This document shows positions 46,886-55,312 of a stretch of 64,000 nucleotides of DNA, piece by piece; position 1 is the stretch's first letter; the number at the start of each line of letters is the position of its first letter. Under the pieces are notes generated by a model. The model was not told where the DNA came from, did not search any database, and worked only from the letters and a program-made list of their open reading frames with translations. The stretch is from Limnospira fusiformis SAG 85.79 (GTDB lineage: Bacteria > Cyanobacteriota > Cyanobacteriia > Cyanobacteriales > Microcoleaceae). A program made the translations under genes and the position numbers. The stretch covers positions 3,601,363-3,665,362 of the forward strand of contig NZ_CP051185.1 in assembly GCF_012516315.1 (NCBI RefSeq), given 5' to 3'.

Positions 46886-47743
46886 ATGTCTGAAGAAAAC
46901 TTAGAAGAAACCGCCGAAGAAACCGCCGAAGAAACCGCCGAAGAAACCGCCGAAGAAACGGCAAAGGGATTTGGGCAGAGTGATGGTAATTCCCAAATCC
47001 GGTTTAAACGGGAGGGTGAGAATTTACTGCTGATTTTACCAGAGGAAGGCGATCGCTCTGAGAACTCCAACAGTAGTAGTTGGGGGGATTTGTTGCAGGT
47101 GATGAAACATCGGATCACAGGGGAGGAACATAGCTGGGAAGAGGGGCTAGAAGTGCATCTGGTCAGCCCAAATAGGCTGTTAGATAGTCGTCAATTGCAG
47201 GATATTAGAGATATCCTGACATCGGCGAAATTAGAGCTAAAGCGGGTAAGAACAGGTAGGGCGCAAACAGCGGTAGCGGCGGCGACGGCGGGATATTCAG
47301 TCGATCGCGAATCGGATCGCGACCATTTAAACCAAAAGGAAAGGGAAAGGACTACCGTAGAGGCTGAACCCCTATACTTAAAGATGACTTTGCGATCGGG
47401 GGTAGAAATACGTCATCCGGGGACGGTGGTAGTTTTGGGAGATGTTAACCCAGGTAGTTCCATAGTTGCTAATGGGGATATAATCATTTGGGGTCGTTTG
47501 CGGGGAACCGTCCATGCTGGGGCTAACGGAAACCTGCAAACCATGATTATGGCCTTGCAAATGGAACCGATGCTGATCCGCATAGGGGATCAGGTGGCGC
47601 GGGGTCCAGAAAACCCGCCGGAGGAATTTTACCCGGAAGTAGCTTATATGACGGCGAAAGGCATCCGTATTAGCCGGGCTACGGAAATGGGGCGAGTGAA
47701 ACTCTGGCAAATCAGCAAAGCCCCTAGTGATGACAGCCTGTAA
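46886..47743 (+). CDS. minC: Septum site-determining protein MinC
   Basis: 285 residues. The C-terminal beta-helix domain (about 165-270) is clear: TLRSGVEIRHPGTVVVLGDVNPGSSIVANGDIIIWGRLRGTVHAG. The N-terminal FtsZ-inhibiting half is at about 35-125 (EVHLVSPNRLLDSRQLQDIR). The first 27 residues are an acidic repeat EETA x5 encoded by a 12-bp tandem repeat and are not part of the fold. With MinD it blocks FtsZ rings away from midcell. First of the minC-minD-minE run. Confidence 0.9.
   Translation: MSEENLEETAEETAEETAEETAEETAKGFGQSDGNSQIRFKREGENLLLILPEEGDRSENSNSSSWGDLLQVMKHRITGEEHSWEEGLEVHLVSPNRLLDSRQLQDIRDILTSAKLELKRVRTGRAQTAVAAATAGYSVDRESDRDHLNQKERERTTVEAEPLYLKMTLRSGVEIRHPGTVVVLGDVNPGSSIVANGDIIIWGRLRGTVHAGANGNLQTMIMALQMEPMLIRIGDQVARGPENPPEEFYPEVAYMTAKGIRISRATEMGRVKLWQISKAPSDDSL
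46904..46963 (+). repeat. 12-bp tandem repeat inside minC
   Basis: Four exact copies of GAAGAAACCGCC and a fifth with two changes (GAAGAAACGGCA). Each codes EETA, so length changes by one copy keep the frame. Confidence 0.95.
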
Positions 47744-47850
47744 TACTATTGCTGTTGGATATGGCTAGGGAATCTGCTATCATCCGATCGCATTTATTGC
47801 CCATGTAGCGATCGTTAATATTAATAACTGTTAACCAACTAAGAACCCCC

Positions 47851-48657
47851 ATGAGTCGCATTATAGTTGTAACCTCTGGAAAGGGAGGAGTCGGAAAAAC
47901 TACCTCTACAGCCAATCTTGGCATGGCTCTCGCCCAACGAGGACACTCAGTTGTGGTGATTGATGCTGACTTTGGTTTGAGAAATTTAGACTTGCTGCTG
48001 GGACTGGAAAACCGCATTGTATATACGGCGGTGGAAGTCCTATCAGGGGAGTGTCGTCTGGAACAGGCTTTAGTGAAAGACAAGCGCCAACCCCGGTTAG
48101 TATTGTTACCAGCGGCTCAAAATCGGATGAAGGATGCGGTAACGCCGGAACAAATGAAGGAGTTGATCAGCCAGTTGAGTCCGAAATATGAGTATATTTT
48201 GATTGACTGTCCGGCGGGTATTGAACAAGGTTTCCAAAATGCGATCGCCGCGGCGAGTGAGGCTATTGTGGTAACGACACCGGAAATATCAGCCGTGCGA
48301 GATGGCGATCGTGTGATTGGCTTATTGGAGGCGAATGGTATCAAGCGGATACGGCTGCTGATCAACCGGATTAAACCGGGGATGGTAAAAGCTAATGATA
48401 TGATGTCGGTTCAGGATGTCGAGGAAATTCTAGCCATTCCACTGGTGGGCGTAGTTCCCGATGATGAACAGGTAATTGTTTCGACTAACAAGGGTGAACC
48501 TTTGGTATTAACGGAAACTATTTCTCCGGCGGTGACAGCCTTTAATAATATTGCCCGCCGCCTAGAGGGGGAAAAAGTGCCGTTTATGGAGTTAGACCCA
48601 GCGCCTCCTGGTTTTTTTGCGCGACTGCGTAGGCTGTTGTCGTCTAAGATTATGTAG
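47851..48657 (+). CDS. minD: Septum site-determining ATPase MinD
   Basis: 268 residues. Deviant Walker A SGKGGVGKTTSTANLG (K11 and K16), switch region DADFGLRNLDLLLGLENR, DCPAGIEQGF, and a C-terminal amphipathic membrane-targeting helix (FFARLRRLLSSKIM). It binds membrane as an ATP dimer and recruits MinC and MinE. It starts 107 bp after minC and is followed by minE. Confidence 0.95.
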   Translation: MSRIIVVTSGKGGVGKTTSTANLGMALAQRGHSVVVIDADFGLRNLDLLLGLENRIVYTAVEVLSGECRLEQALVKDKRQPRLVLLPAAQNRMKDAVTPEQMKELISQLSPKYEYILIDCPAGIEQGFQNAIAAASEAIVVTTPEISAVRDGDRVIGLLEANGIKRIRLLINRIKPGMVKANDMMSVQDVEEILAIPLVGVVPDDEQVIVSTNKGEPLVLTETISPAVTAFNNIARRLEGEKVPFMELDPAPPGFFARLRRLLSSKIM

Positions 48658-48805
48658 TAACCCTTTGAATAACTCATCGCCGGGGCGGTAGGGGTCTGGG
48701 GGCTTTCTCAAGAGGTGACTAGGGACGTGCGGAGTATTGGATCATCGAGGTATTTATCGCCCAGGTGTAGGTTTTGATCCACTGTTCGATAATGTAGCAA
48801 CAGCA

Positions 48806-49090
48806 ATGAAAATTAATGAATTTATCGACAAATTTTTGAACCGCAAGAGGCCTAACAGTCGTGATGCGGTCAAACAACGGTTAAAATTAGTTCTCGCCCA
48901 CGATCGCGCTGATTTATCTCCCGAAGTTGTAGAAGCTATGCGGCGGGAGATTTTGGAGGTGGTATCTAGGTATGTGGAAATTGATACAGATGACTCAGAA
49001 TTTGGGTTAGAAAGCGACCAAAGATCGACTATTTTGATAGCTAACCTTCCGATCAGACGAGTGAGAAAAACCGTCGCGCCGGACTCCTAA
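48806..49090 (+). CDS. minE: Cell division topological specificity factor MinE
   Basis: 94 residues from ATG at 48806 ([20 protein letters not shown]), which fits the normal membrane-targeting start; an upstream TTG would add 23 odd residues. [21 protein letters not shown] is the MinD-binding helix, and [15 protein letters not shown] begins the dimerisation domain. It stimulates MinD ATPase and sets the pole-to-pole pattern. The last gene before the repeat array. Confidence 0.9.
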   Translation: MKINEFIDKFLNRKRPNSRDAVKQRLKLVLAHDRADLSPEVVEAMRREILEVVSRYVEIDTDDSEFGLESDQRSTILIANLPIRRVRKTVAPDS

Positions 49091-49230
49091 ACTGGCACTC
49101 CCAGGAGAACTGCTTTTTTGTGTTGTCAAACCGACCCGGAGTGGGAGGCTTTAGTCAACCGGCGGCGCGTGCAGCAGATTAAGGAAAAAGTGGTATATTA
49201 TCTGCCAACATTAGACATCTAGCCTATTAT

Positions 49231-49264
49231 GAAACCGGGTTTCTTTGAGAAACCGGGTTTCTGG
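49231..49264. repeat. Double AAACCGGGTTTCT element
   Basis: Two copies of GAAACCGGGTTTCT separated by 4 bp, able to form competing hairpins. It may act as a terminator-like fold downstream of minE; there is no T-run. Confidence 0.55.
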
Positions 49265-49385
49265 GAGTTCGTTGGGAGGAGAGGTATTCGCAGAACCCGA
49301 CCCTACAATTATTAATTATTAATTATTAATTCTCAAAGCGATCGCTTGCCATTACAAAATAGTTAAATAAGTTTCCATTGAGTCT
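49262..49385. repeat. Duplicated segment including the 3' end of a retropepsin gene
   Basis: GGGAGTTCGTTGGGAGGAGA, TATTCGCAGAACCCGACCCTA, an ATTATTA run, then CATTACAAAATAGTTAAATA recurs at 56298-56420 next to the intact retropepsin-like gene. The last 50 bp recur again at 55313-55350. On the minus strand the last part reads TYLTIL-stop. Confidence 0.75.
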
Positions 49386-51460
49386 TTGGTAGCGTTAGTT
49401 GGGGGTAAATTTCTGCCTCCAATTAACCATCTCTATTGCCAACGTAACGCACCTTTTTGGCTAAATATTGGTGCGTTACGGCGGATTGGTAAATTTTCGT
49501 AAAAATCTCAAGTTGGTCGCCGCCTAACGCTACAATAAAGAAACTCACTTTTTGGCTCAATATTGGTGCGTTACGGCGGATGGCTAAATTTTCGTAAAAA
49601 TCTCAAGTTGGTCGCCGCCTAACGCACCCTACAATAAAGAAACTCACTTTTTGGCTCAATATTGGTGCGTTACGGCGGATTGCTAAATTTTGGTAAAAAT
49701 CTCAAGTTGGTCGCCGCCTAACGCTACAATAAAGAAACTCACTTTTTGGCTCAATATTGGTGCGTTACGGCGGATGGCTAAATTTTCGTAAAAATCTCAA
49801 GTTGGTCGCCGCCTAACGCACCCTACAATAAAGAAACTCACTTTTTGGCTCAATATTGGTGCGTTACGGCGGATTGCTAAATTTTGGTAAAAATCTCAAG
49901 TTGGTCGCCGCCTAACGCACCCTACAATAAAGAAACTCACTTTTTGGCTCAATATTGGTGCGTTACGGCGGATGGCTAAATTTTGGTAAAAATCTCAAGT
50001 TGGTCGCCGCCTAACGCACCCTACAATCAAGTAAAATTTCTCAGTAAGTCTTTGGTAGGGTGCGTTAGTTGGGGGTAAATTTCTGCCTCCAATTAACCAT
50101 CTCTATTGCCAACGTAACGCACCTTTTTGGCTAAATAAATATTGGTGCGTTACGGCGGATTGGTAAATTTTCGTAAAAATCTCAAGTTGGTCGCCGCCTA
50201 ACGCTACAATAAAGAAACTCACTTTTTGGCTCAATATTGGTGCGTTACGGCGGATTGCTAAATTTTGGTAAAAATCTCAAGTTGGTCGCCGCCTAACGCA
50301 CCCTACAATAAAGAAACTCACTTTTTGGCTCAATATTGGTGCGTTACGGCGGATTGCTAAATTTTGGTAAAAATCTCAAGTTGGTCGCCGCCTAACGCAC
50401 CCTACAATCAAGTAAAATTTCTCAGTAAGTCTTTGGTAGGGTGCGTTAGTTGGGGGTAAATTTCTGCCTCCAATTAACCATCTCTATTGCCAACGTAACG
50501 CACCTTTTTGGCTAAATATTGGTGCGTTACGGCGGATGGCTAAATTTTCGTAAAAATCTCAAGTTGGTCGCCGCCTAACGCACCCTACAATAAAGAAACT
50601 CACTTTTTGGCTAAATATTGGTGCGTTACGGCGGATGGCTAAATTTTCGTAAAAATCTCAAGTTGGTCGCCGCCTAACGCACCCTACAATCAAGAAACTC
50701 ACTTTTTGGCTAAATATTGGTGCGTTACGGCGGATGGCTAAATTTTCGTAAAAATCTCAAGTTGGTCGCCGCCTAACGCACCCTACAATCAAGTAAAATT
50801 TCTCAGTAAGTCTTTGGTAGGGTGCGTTAGTTGGGGGTAAATTTCTGCCTCCAATTAACCATCTCTATTGCCAACGTAACGCACCTTTTTGGCTAAATAA
50901 ATATTGGTGCGTTACGGCGGATTGGTAAATTTTCGTAAAAATCTCAAGTTGGTCGCCGCCTAACGCTACAATAAAGAAACTCACTTTTTGGCTCAATATT
51001 GGTGCGTTACGGCGGATGGCTAAATTTTGGTAAAAATCTCAAGTTGGTCGCCGCCTAACGCACCCTACAATAAAGTATAATTTCTCAGTAAGTCTTTGGT
51101 AGGGTGCGTTAGTTGGGGGTAAATTTCTGCCTCCAATTAACCATCTCTATTGCCAACGTAACGCACCTTTTTGGCTAAATAAATATTGGTGCGTTACGGC
51201 GGATTGGTAAATTTTCGTAAAAATCTCAAGTTGGTCGCCGCCTAACGCACCCTACAATAAAGAAACTCACTTTTTGGCTCAATATTGGTGCGTTACGGCG
51301 GATGGCTAAATTTTGGTAAAAATCTCAAGTTGGTCGCCGCCTAACGCTACAATAAAGAAACTCACTTTTTGGCTCAATATTGGTGCGTTACGGCGGATTT
51401 CTAAATTTTGGTAAAAATCTCAAGTTGGTCGCCGCCTAACGCACCCTACAATCAAGAAAC
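49375..51460. repeat. Array of palindromic GGTGCGTTA repeats (about 17 short and 5 long units)
   Basis: Short unit, about 95-99 bp: CTCACTTTTTGGCTCAATAT, GGTGCGTTACGGCGGAT, a central AAATTTTCGTAAAAATCTC, GGTCGCCGCCTAACGCACC, CTACAATAAAGAAA. Its ends GGTGCGTTACGGCGG and CCGCCTAACGCACC pair. Long unit (at about 49385, 50040, 50425, 50805, 51085): GGGTGCGTTAGTTGGGGGTA, CTGCCTCCAATTAACCATC, CCAACGTAACGCACC, which also pairs at its ends. Short units vary between CTACA and CACCCTACA endings. No genes. Confidence 0.9.
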
Positions 51461-51523
51461 TGGCATCGGAATTTGGAGAATACCATCGGTTCCCACATGA
51501 CAATTTAGCTTAATTTTTTCCAT
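51452..51523 (-). pseudogene. Truncated antitoxin-like N-terminus at the array edge
   Basis: MEKIKLNCHVGTDGILQIPM then PVS and TGA, 23 codons. The start resembles small cyanobacterial antitoxin-like (DUF2281-type) proteins. The frame ends where the repeat edge (GAAAC...TTGATTGTAGGGTGCG) begins. Confidence 0.45.
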
Positions 51524-51610
51524 CTATTTTGCTCCAGAAAAACCTATTATATTTTATCTAAAATTAGTCTAAATTTACCAGTATATTGATAATTAATCTT
51601 ACAACCAAAC

Positions 51611-51675
51611 AAACCGGGTTTCTATCAGCATGAAGGTTGGGTGACAGAGATGGTCGTCAATTACCCGGTTTCTGG
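51611..51675. repeat. AAACCGGGTTTCT ... TTACCCGGTTTCT element (about 65 bp)
   Basis: Ends pair around GGTTGGGTGACAGAGA. The same element stands at 54433-54499 and 55222-55287. Here it lies just past the stop of the STAND ATPase gene and may end its transcript. Confidence 0.7.
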
Positions 51676-51690
51676 ATAGAGGCGATCGCC

Positions 51691-53040
51691 TCATCCTAGG
51701 TACTGTCTCAATACAGGTGACATCCGATAAAGGCGATCGGTTTTTTCCAGCCAACAACGACGGCTAAGAGATTGTAAGGTATTGAGTAAATCTGCAGATG
51801 GCATCGGGGCAATTTCTAAGAGTTTGACTAGGGCGATCGCCTCATCTTCTTTAGCTAAAAGCGATAAAAGTTGCTTTTCTGGTTCCGATAGGTAAGCCAA
51901 CGGTTGCTGTAAAATATCTTGCAAATCTTGAGGCAATAAAAAAGGCTGATTTGCTAACAATTCACTCACGGTTAAGCCTAATTCAACCATGAAATTAGCC
52001 ACAGTTTTTAACCATAACGGGTTGCCTTGATAATAGTCAATAAATCGGGAGCCATTTGCTTCGGGTTCTAATCCTTGTTGGGCGATAATTTGGTGAGCGG
52101 ATGCAGTGTCTAACCCCCTCAAGATTAAGTTATGGGTATTTGGGTGTTTAATTTGAGCAATTTCTCGCGGGTATTCCCAACCCATCAGGATAAAACAACT
52201 TTGATGCGATCGCTCTTTAATTTGTTTAAATAAACTGCGATAATCCTCAGATTTTGGTTGATAGTGACCAGCCAATTCACCCCGCCCAAACAGGTAATTG
52301 ATATCATCTAAAATAATTAAACAGCGATGATTTTGTAAATATTTCATCAGGGGTAGCCGTGAAGTTTGATTATCCCCCTCGGTAAAAATTTCGGTTAAAT
52401 TATTTTGCAATTGGGCGACAGTGGGGCAAGTTTCCAGACTACGCCAAATCACATATTCAAATTCATGTTTAATTTCTTCTACCAGTTTGATACCCAGGGC
52501 GGTTTTTCCCATCCCTATCATGCCAGTAATAGTTAAAAGTTGTGCTTTTTCTGTGAGGATTAATGTTTTGAGGAGTTCCAGTTCAGCAGTACGATTATAG
52601 AAGTTACCTAACTTAGGCATTTCACTTAAATCGTGATGAAAAGTTGGGCTTTGTTGGGGGTTAGATGTTACTTGATTTTCCGGGTTTTGGTTGGGTATAT
52701 CTGGTGGTTGTCTGGCTTGTCCACAAAAGTTAATGCTGTTAATTTGGACAGATTCTCTTTGTGCAATATTTGAAACTATCGAAAATTGCAATCTCTCCAT
52801 TGTCGAGCGAAAATTGGATTTCTTAACCTCTTCCCCCAACTCCTCTGAAAGAGTCTGCCATAATTTCGCTCCAACATCCCGAACATAACTCTCGTTACAG
52901 TGCTTTTCCTGGGCAATTTCGCTGTATTTCTTGCCTTGCAGAGTTCCCCGTGCGATCGCCTGTTGCAAGTCATCAAGGTGTTGCCCAGTCTTAGCAAACA
53001 CCAGAGCGTCAGCCATTTTTAGCACTTCATCAACATTCAT
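51691..53040 (-). CDS. STAND (NB-ARC) ATPase with N-terminal vMAP-type helix-turn-helix
   Basis: 449 residues. Residues 1-75 are a helix-turn-helix like that of cyanobacterial vWA-MoxR-associated proteins (KKYSEIAQEKHCNESYVRDVGAKLW). A Gln/Asn/Pro-rich linker follows. The NB-ARC domain starts NFYNRTAELELLKTLIL with P-loop ITGMIGMGKTALG (172-183), Walker B CLIILDDINYL and GxP-type GNPLWLKTVANFM; a winged helix follows (about 385-449). The protein ends there: the sensor repeats (WD40, TPR) of full-length STAND proteins are absent. It may be a signalling switch or defence protein. Divergent from the HNH group. Confidence 0.78.
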   Translation of the reverse strand: MNVDEVLKMADALVFAKTGQHLDDLQQAIARGTLQGKKYSEIAQEKHCNESYVRDVGAKLWQTLSEELGEEVKKSNFRSTMERLQFSIVSNIAQRESVQINSINFCGQARQPPDIPNQNPENQVTSNPQQSPTFHHDLSEMPKLGNFYNRTAELELLKTLILTEKAQLLTITGMIGMGKTALGIKLVEEIKHEFEYVIWRSLETCPTVAQLQNNLTEIFTEGDNQTSRLPLMKYLQNHRCLIILDDINYLFGRGELAGHYQPKSEDYRSLFKQIKERSHQSCFILMGWEYPREIAQIKHPNTHNLILRGLDTASAHQIIAQQGLEPEANGSRFIDYYQGNPLWLKTVANFMVELGLTVSELLANQPFLLPQDLQDILQQPLAYLSEPEKQLLSLLAKEDEAIALVKLLEIAPMPSADLLNTLQSLSRRCWLEKTDRLYRMSPVLRQYLG

Positions 53041-53254
53041 GGAGTCGGGTAGATTTTGTGATTTTCCATATTATAGCCAACATTTACCAGCATTTTACCA
53101 CAAATTATTGCATTTTACCACATTTTTGACGAGGTGGAGTTGGAGTTGCCAACAAAATTGCCAACAAAATTATATTTTTTCCAAACCCAGTCATAACAAG
53201 TCGTTGCTATGATCAATATAAATCAACTGTTATCGATTTATTAAGGTTAACTAC
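53041..53254. promoter_or_regulatory. Divergent intergenic region
   Basis: 214 bp shared by the STAND gene (-) and the 183-residue protein gene (+). TATGAT at 53208-53213 is a -10 candidate for the rightward group. GTTGCCAACAAAATTGCCAACAAAATT (about 53145-53171) holds a direct 13-bp repeat GCCAACAAAATT that could be an operator. Confidence 0.35.
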
Positions 53255-53806
53255 ATGGAGCAAGCTCTAGAGAAGCACACAGAGCAACCTGCACCTTTTA
53301 GGCTCTACAATAGCAAGCAGAGCCTAACCATAAAAATCCTTAAAGAAGGCGATCAAGTTTTGAATGTCTCATACATTGGCGATAAAATCCATATAGCGGT
53401 GCGCCAAAAAAATGAGGAAGTTTTAAGTTACGTCGTCTTTCTTGATGAGGGTGGACAGCCTAGATTGTCTAAAAATTCAGCGATTACTATCACTTATGGA
53501 GATGATGAAATTGAAGCATTGGTCGTCGATCCTAATAGGCTCGACAATAACCAAAAGAGCCTAATCATAAAAATCCTTAAACAAGGCGATCAAGTTTTGA
53601 ATGTCTCATACATTGGCGATAAAATCCATATAGCGGTGCGCCAAAAAAATGAGGAAGTTTTAAGTTACGTCGCCTCTTATGATGAGAGTGGACAGCCTAG
53701 ATTGTCTAAAAATCCAGCAATTACTATCACTTATGGAGATGGCGAAGTTGAAGCCTTGGCCGTCGATCCTAATAGTGGACAGGAAATTTTGTCTATAACG
53801 AATTAA
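53255..53806 (+). CDS. Internally duplicated protein of unknown function
   Basis: 183 residues made of two nearly identical 74-residue units (21-94 and 100-173) with LTIKILKEGDQVLNVSYIGD, KIHIAVRQKNEEVLSYV, GQPRLSKN and ITITYGD. Units alternate short beta-strands; the whole looks beta-rich and soluble. The DNA offset is 237 bp and long stretches are identical, so the duplication is recent. No family recognised. It is the first gene of a tight three-gene group with a 59-residue protein and an HNH nuclease, so it may be an inhibitor or partner of that nuclease. Confidence 0.6.
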   Translation: MEQALEKHTEQPAPFRLYNSKQSLTIKILKEGDQVLNVSYIGDKIHIAVRQKNEEVLSYVVFLDEGGQPRLSKNSAITITYGDDEIEALVVDPNRLDNNQKSLIIKILKQGDQVLNVSYIGDKIHIAVRQKNEEVLSYVASYDESGQPRLSKNPAITITYGDGEVEALAVDPNSGQEILSITN

Positions 53807-53817
53807 TGAGGTAAATA

Positions 53818-53997
53818 GTGGGTAAGAAGTCTCTGAAAATTACTGTCAATAATTTGGATGATGATAACTACGCGGATGTTGCTCATAAGATAGTTAAGGC
53901 AGTCAAGTCCGAAGCTCCCAATAGTGATGTTTCTATTCTAGGGGCCAGTCCAGAAGTGTTTGAAGCTTCCTCTAAGAAGAAAATAAAAGGTGAGTAA
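53818..53997 (+). CDS. 59-residue protein between the duplicated protein and the HNH gene
   Basis: GTG at 53818 gives MGKKSLKITVNNLDDDNYAD...EASSKKKIKGE; ATGAGGTAAATA just ahead contains a weak GAGG site. The end overlaps the GTG of the HNH gene (53990) by 8 bases, so translation is coupled. Acidic centre, basic ends, no cysteines. Family not recognised. Confidence 0.5.
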   Translation: MGKKSLKITVNNLDDDNYADVAHKIVKAVKSEAPNSDVSILGASPEVFEASSKKKIKGE

Positions 53998-54232
53998 TGT
54001 GGCTCTTAAAAAACGACCCAACGAACACAAAAAAGCACAAAAATTAGTTAAGCAGCGGGATGGGAACGAATGTGAAATTTGCGGTAAAATCGAAGAAATC
54101 GCACATGGACATCATGTTATTGCTTACAGTGATGGTGGGCCAGCGGATTTAAAAAATATGATGACGCTTTGCCCAGACTGTCACAGAGCTTATCACAATG
54201 GTGAAATAAAAGTAGATATTTGGCGATTTTAA
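53990..54232 (+). CDS. HNH endonuclease, small
   Basis: 80 residues from GTG at 53990. The HNH site is complete: CEICGK (C28, C31), AHGHHVIAYSDGG (H41, H42), LKNMMTLCPDCHRAYHNGE (N56, C61, C64, H65). The basic N-terminus (KKRPNEHKKAQKLVKQRDG) may bind DNA. There is room for nothing but the nuclease, so targeting must come from partners. Third of a coupled group; comparable small HNH proteins act as effectors of defence systems or toxins, but function here is inference. Confidence 0.8.
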   Translation: MSNVALKKRPNEHKKAQKLVKQRDGNECEICGKIEEIAHGHHVIAYSDGGPADLKNMMTLCPDCHRAYHNGEIKVDIWRF

Positions 54233-54336
54233 TTAAAACGTCAAATTTTTGTGTAGTAGTTTAATTGAACGTGATAGTGTGCGTTATGCGGATAAAAATT
54301 TATGGATATAATCGGTAATTTATAGATTCACTTTAA

Positions 54337-54432
54337 CGCACCTTTGTTGCTAAATATTGGTGCGTTACGGCGGATTGGTAAATTTTCGTAAAAATCTCAA
54401 GTTGGTCGCCGCCTAACGCACCCTACAATAAA
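54337..54432. repeat. Single short GGTGCGTTA unit
   Basis: One copy of the short palindromic unit (GGTGCGTTACGGCGGATTGG ... CGCCTAACGCACCCTACAAT) between the HNH gene and mazE, directly followed by an AAACCGGGTTTCT element. Confidence 0.85.
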
Positions 54433-54499
54433 GAAACCGGGTTTCTGTGAGCATTTTGGTTGGGTGACAGAGATTTGGTGTCAATTACCCGGTTTCTGA
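54433..54499. repeat. AAACCGGGTTTCT ... TTACCCGGTTTCT element (about 66 bp)
   Basis: Second copy of the paired-end element at 51611-51675, with GGTTGGGTGACAGAGA in the middle. Confidence 0.7.
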
Positions 54500-54559
54500 A
54501 TTAAGTTTACCGCTGATGCTATAATCAAATAATCATATCTATAACAATCGATAACTAAG

Positions 54560-54787
54560 ATGTCGCCCGCTAAAGAAATCTCAATTTCCTTACCAACATC
54601 CCTAGTACAATTTATTGAGAACTATAAAACCGCCAAAGGATGTCAATCCCCTGACCAAGTGATTCAATTAGCTTTAGAATTATTGAGAAATCAAGAACTA
54701 GAATCCGCTTACAGAGAAGCATCTAGTGAAATTGATTCCGCTTGGGATATTACAATTGCCGATGGATTAACCGATGAAACGTGGTGA
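54560..54787 (+). CDS. Ribbon-helix-helix antitoxin of a MazEF-type module
   Basis: 75 residues: EISISLPTSLVQFIENY (strand and helix of the DNA-binding fold), VIQLALELLRNQELESAYRE, and an acidic tail (EIDSAWDITIADGLTDETW) that would bind the toxin. TATAAT at 54518-54523 is the likely -10. It overlaps the toxin gene by 14 bases, the usual arrangement of an autoregulated operon. Confidence 0.82.
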   Translation: MSPAKEISISLPTSLVQFIENYKTAKGCQSPDQVIQLALELLRNQELESAYREASSEIDSAWDITIADGLTDETW

Positions 54788-55112
54788 AATTTACTATGCT
54801 AATCTCAGTCCGGCGGTTGGATCGGAAATGGATAAACGCCGCCCCGTGCTTATAGTAAGTAACGATGCAAATAACCGCGCAGCGGATACAGTGACAATTC
54901 TACCCATTACCTCTAATGTGACTCGCGTTTACCCTTTTGAAGTGTTAATCAATCCAGAGGATAGCGGTTTATCCAAGCCTTCCAAGGTGCAAGCGCAGCA
55001 GGTGCGAACTATTTCTAAACAAAGGATCGGTGGGGATGCCGTGGGTTTTTTGAGTCAGGAAGTTATGCAAATAGTAGAGACTGCCCTCAAACTCCACTTC
55101 AAGCTAGATTAA
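54774..55112 (+). CDS. mazF: MazF/PemK-type endoribonuclease toxin
   Basis: 112 residues with the MazF fold: RGEIYYANLSPAVGSE, RPVLIVSND (the RP catalytic strand), TVTILPITSNVTRVYPFEV and SKVQAQQVRTISKQRIG. It cleaves mRNA at short motifs when the antitoxin is lost. Full length, no lesion seen. Confidence 0.88.
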   Translation: MKRGEIYYANLSPAVGSEMDKRRPVLIVSNDANNRAADTVTILPITSNVTRVYPFEVLINPEDSGLSKPSKVQAQQVRTISKQRIGGDAVGFLSQEVMQIVETALKLHFKLD

Positions 55113-55163
55113 ATTTCCTCACGATCGCCATTGATTCATTCACCTTTATTTGTGGTTAAAAAA

Positions 55164-55203
55164 GCGCGATTCCCGTCTCTGGATCCGCTGCGCGGAATCG
55201 CGC
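55164..55203. other. GCGCGATTCC/GGAATCGCGC hairpin
   Basis: A perfect 10-bp stem (55164-55173 with 55194-55203) around a GGATCC-containing loop. A-run on the left, so T-run if read leftwards; no leftward gene needs it. It resembles a stand-alone repeat element. Confidence 0.5.
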
Positions 55204-55221
55204 CTCAAGCAACTAAGCAAA

Positions 55222-55287
55222 AAAACCGGGTTTCTATGAGTATTTTGGTTGGGTGGCTTTCGATGGTCGTAAATTACCCGGTTTCTG
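55222..55287. repeat. AAACCGGGTTTCT ... TTACCCGGTTTCT element (third paired copy)
   Basis: Same layout as 51611-51675 and 54433-54499, with GGTTGGGTGGCTTTCGATGG in the middle. Confidence 0.7.
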
Positions 55288-55312
55288 AAGCCCTCTACCA
55301 ACCCCAAAACGG

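Noticed and set aside
47378-48083. Minus-strand frames opposite minC and minD
   Set aside because: Antisense shadows of well-supported genes with no independent features.
49375-51460. CRISPR array
   Set aside because: The repeats are about 95-115 bp palindromic units in direct contact, without unique spacers of constant length and without cas genes nearby.
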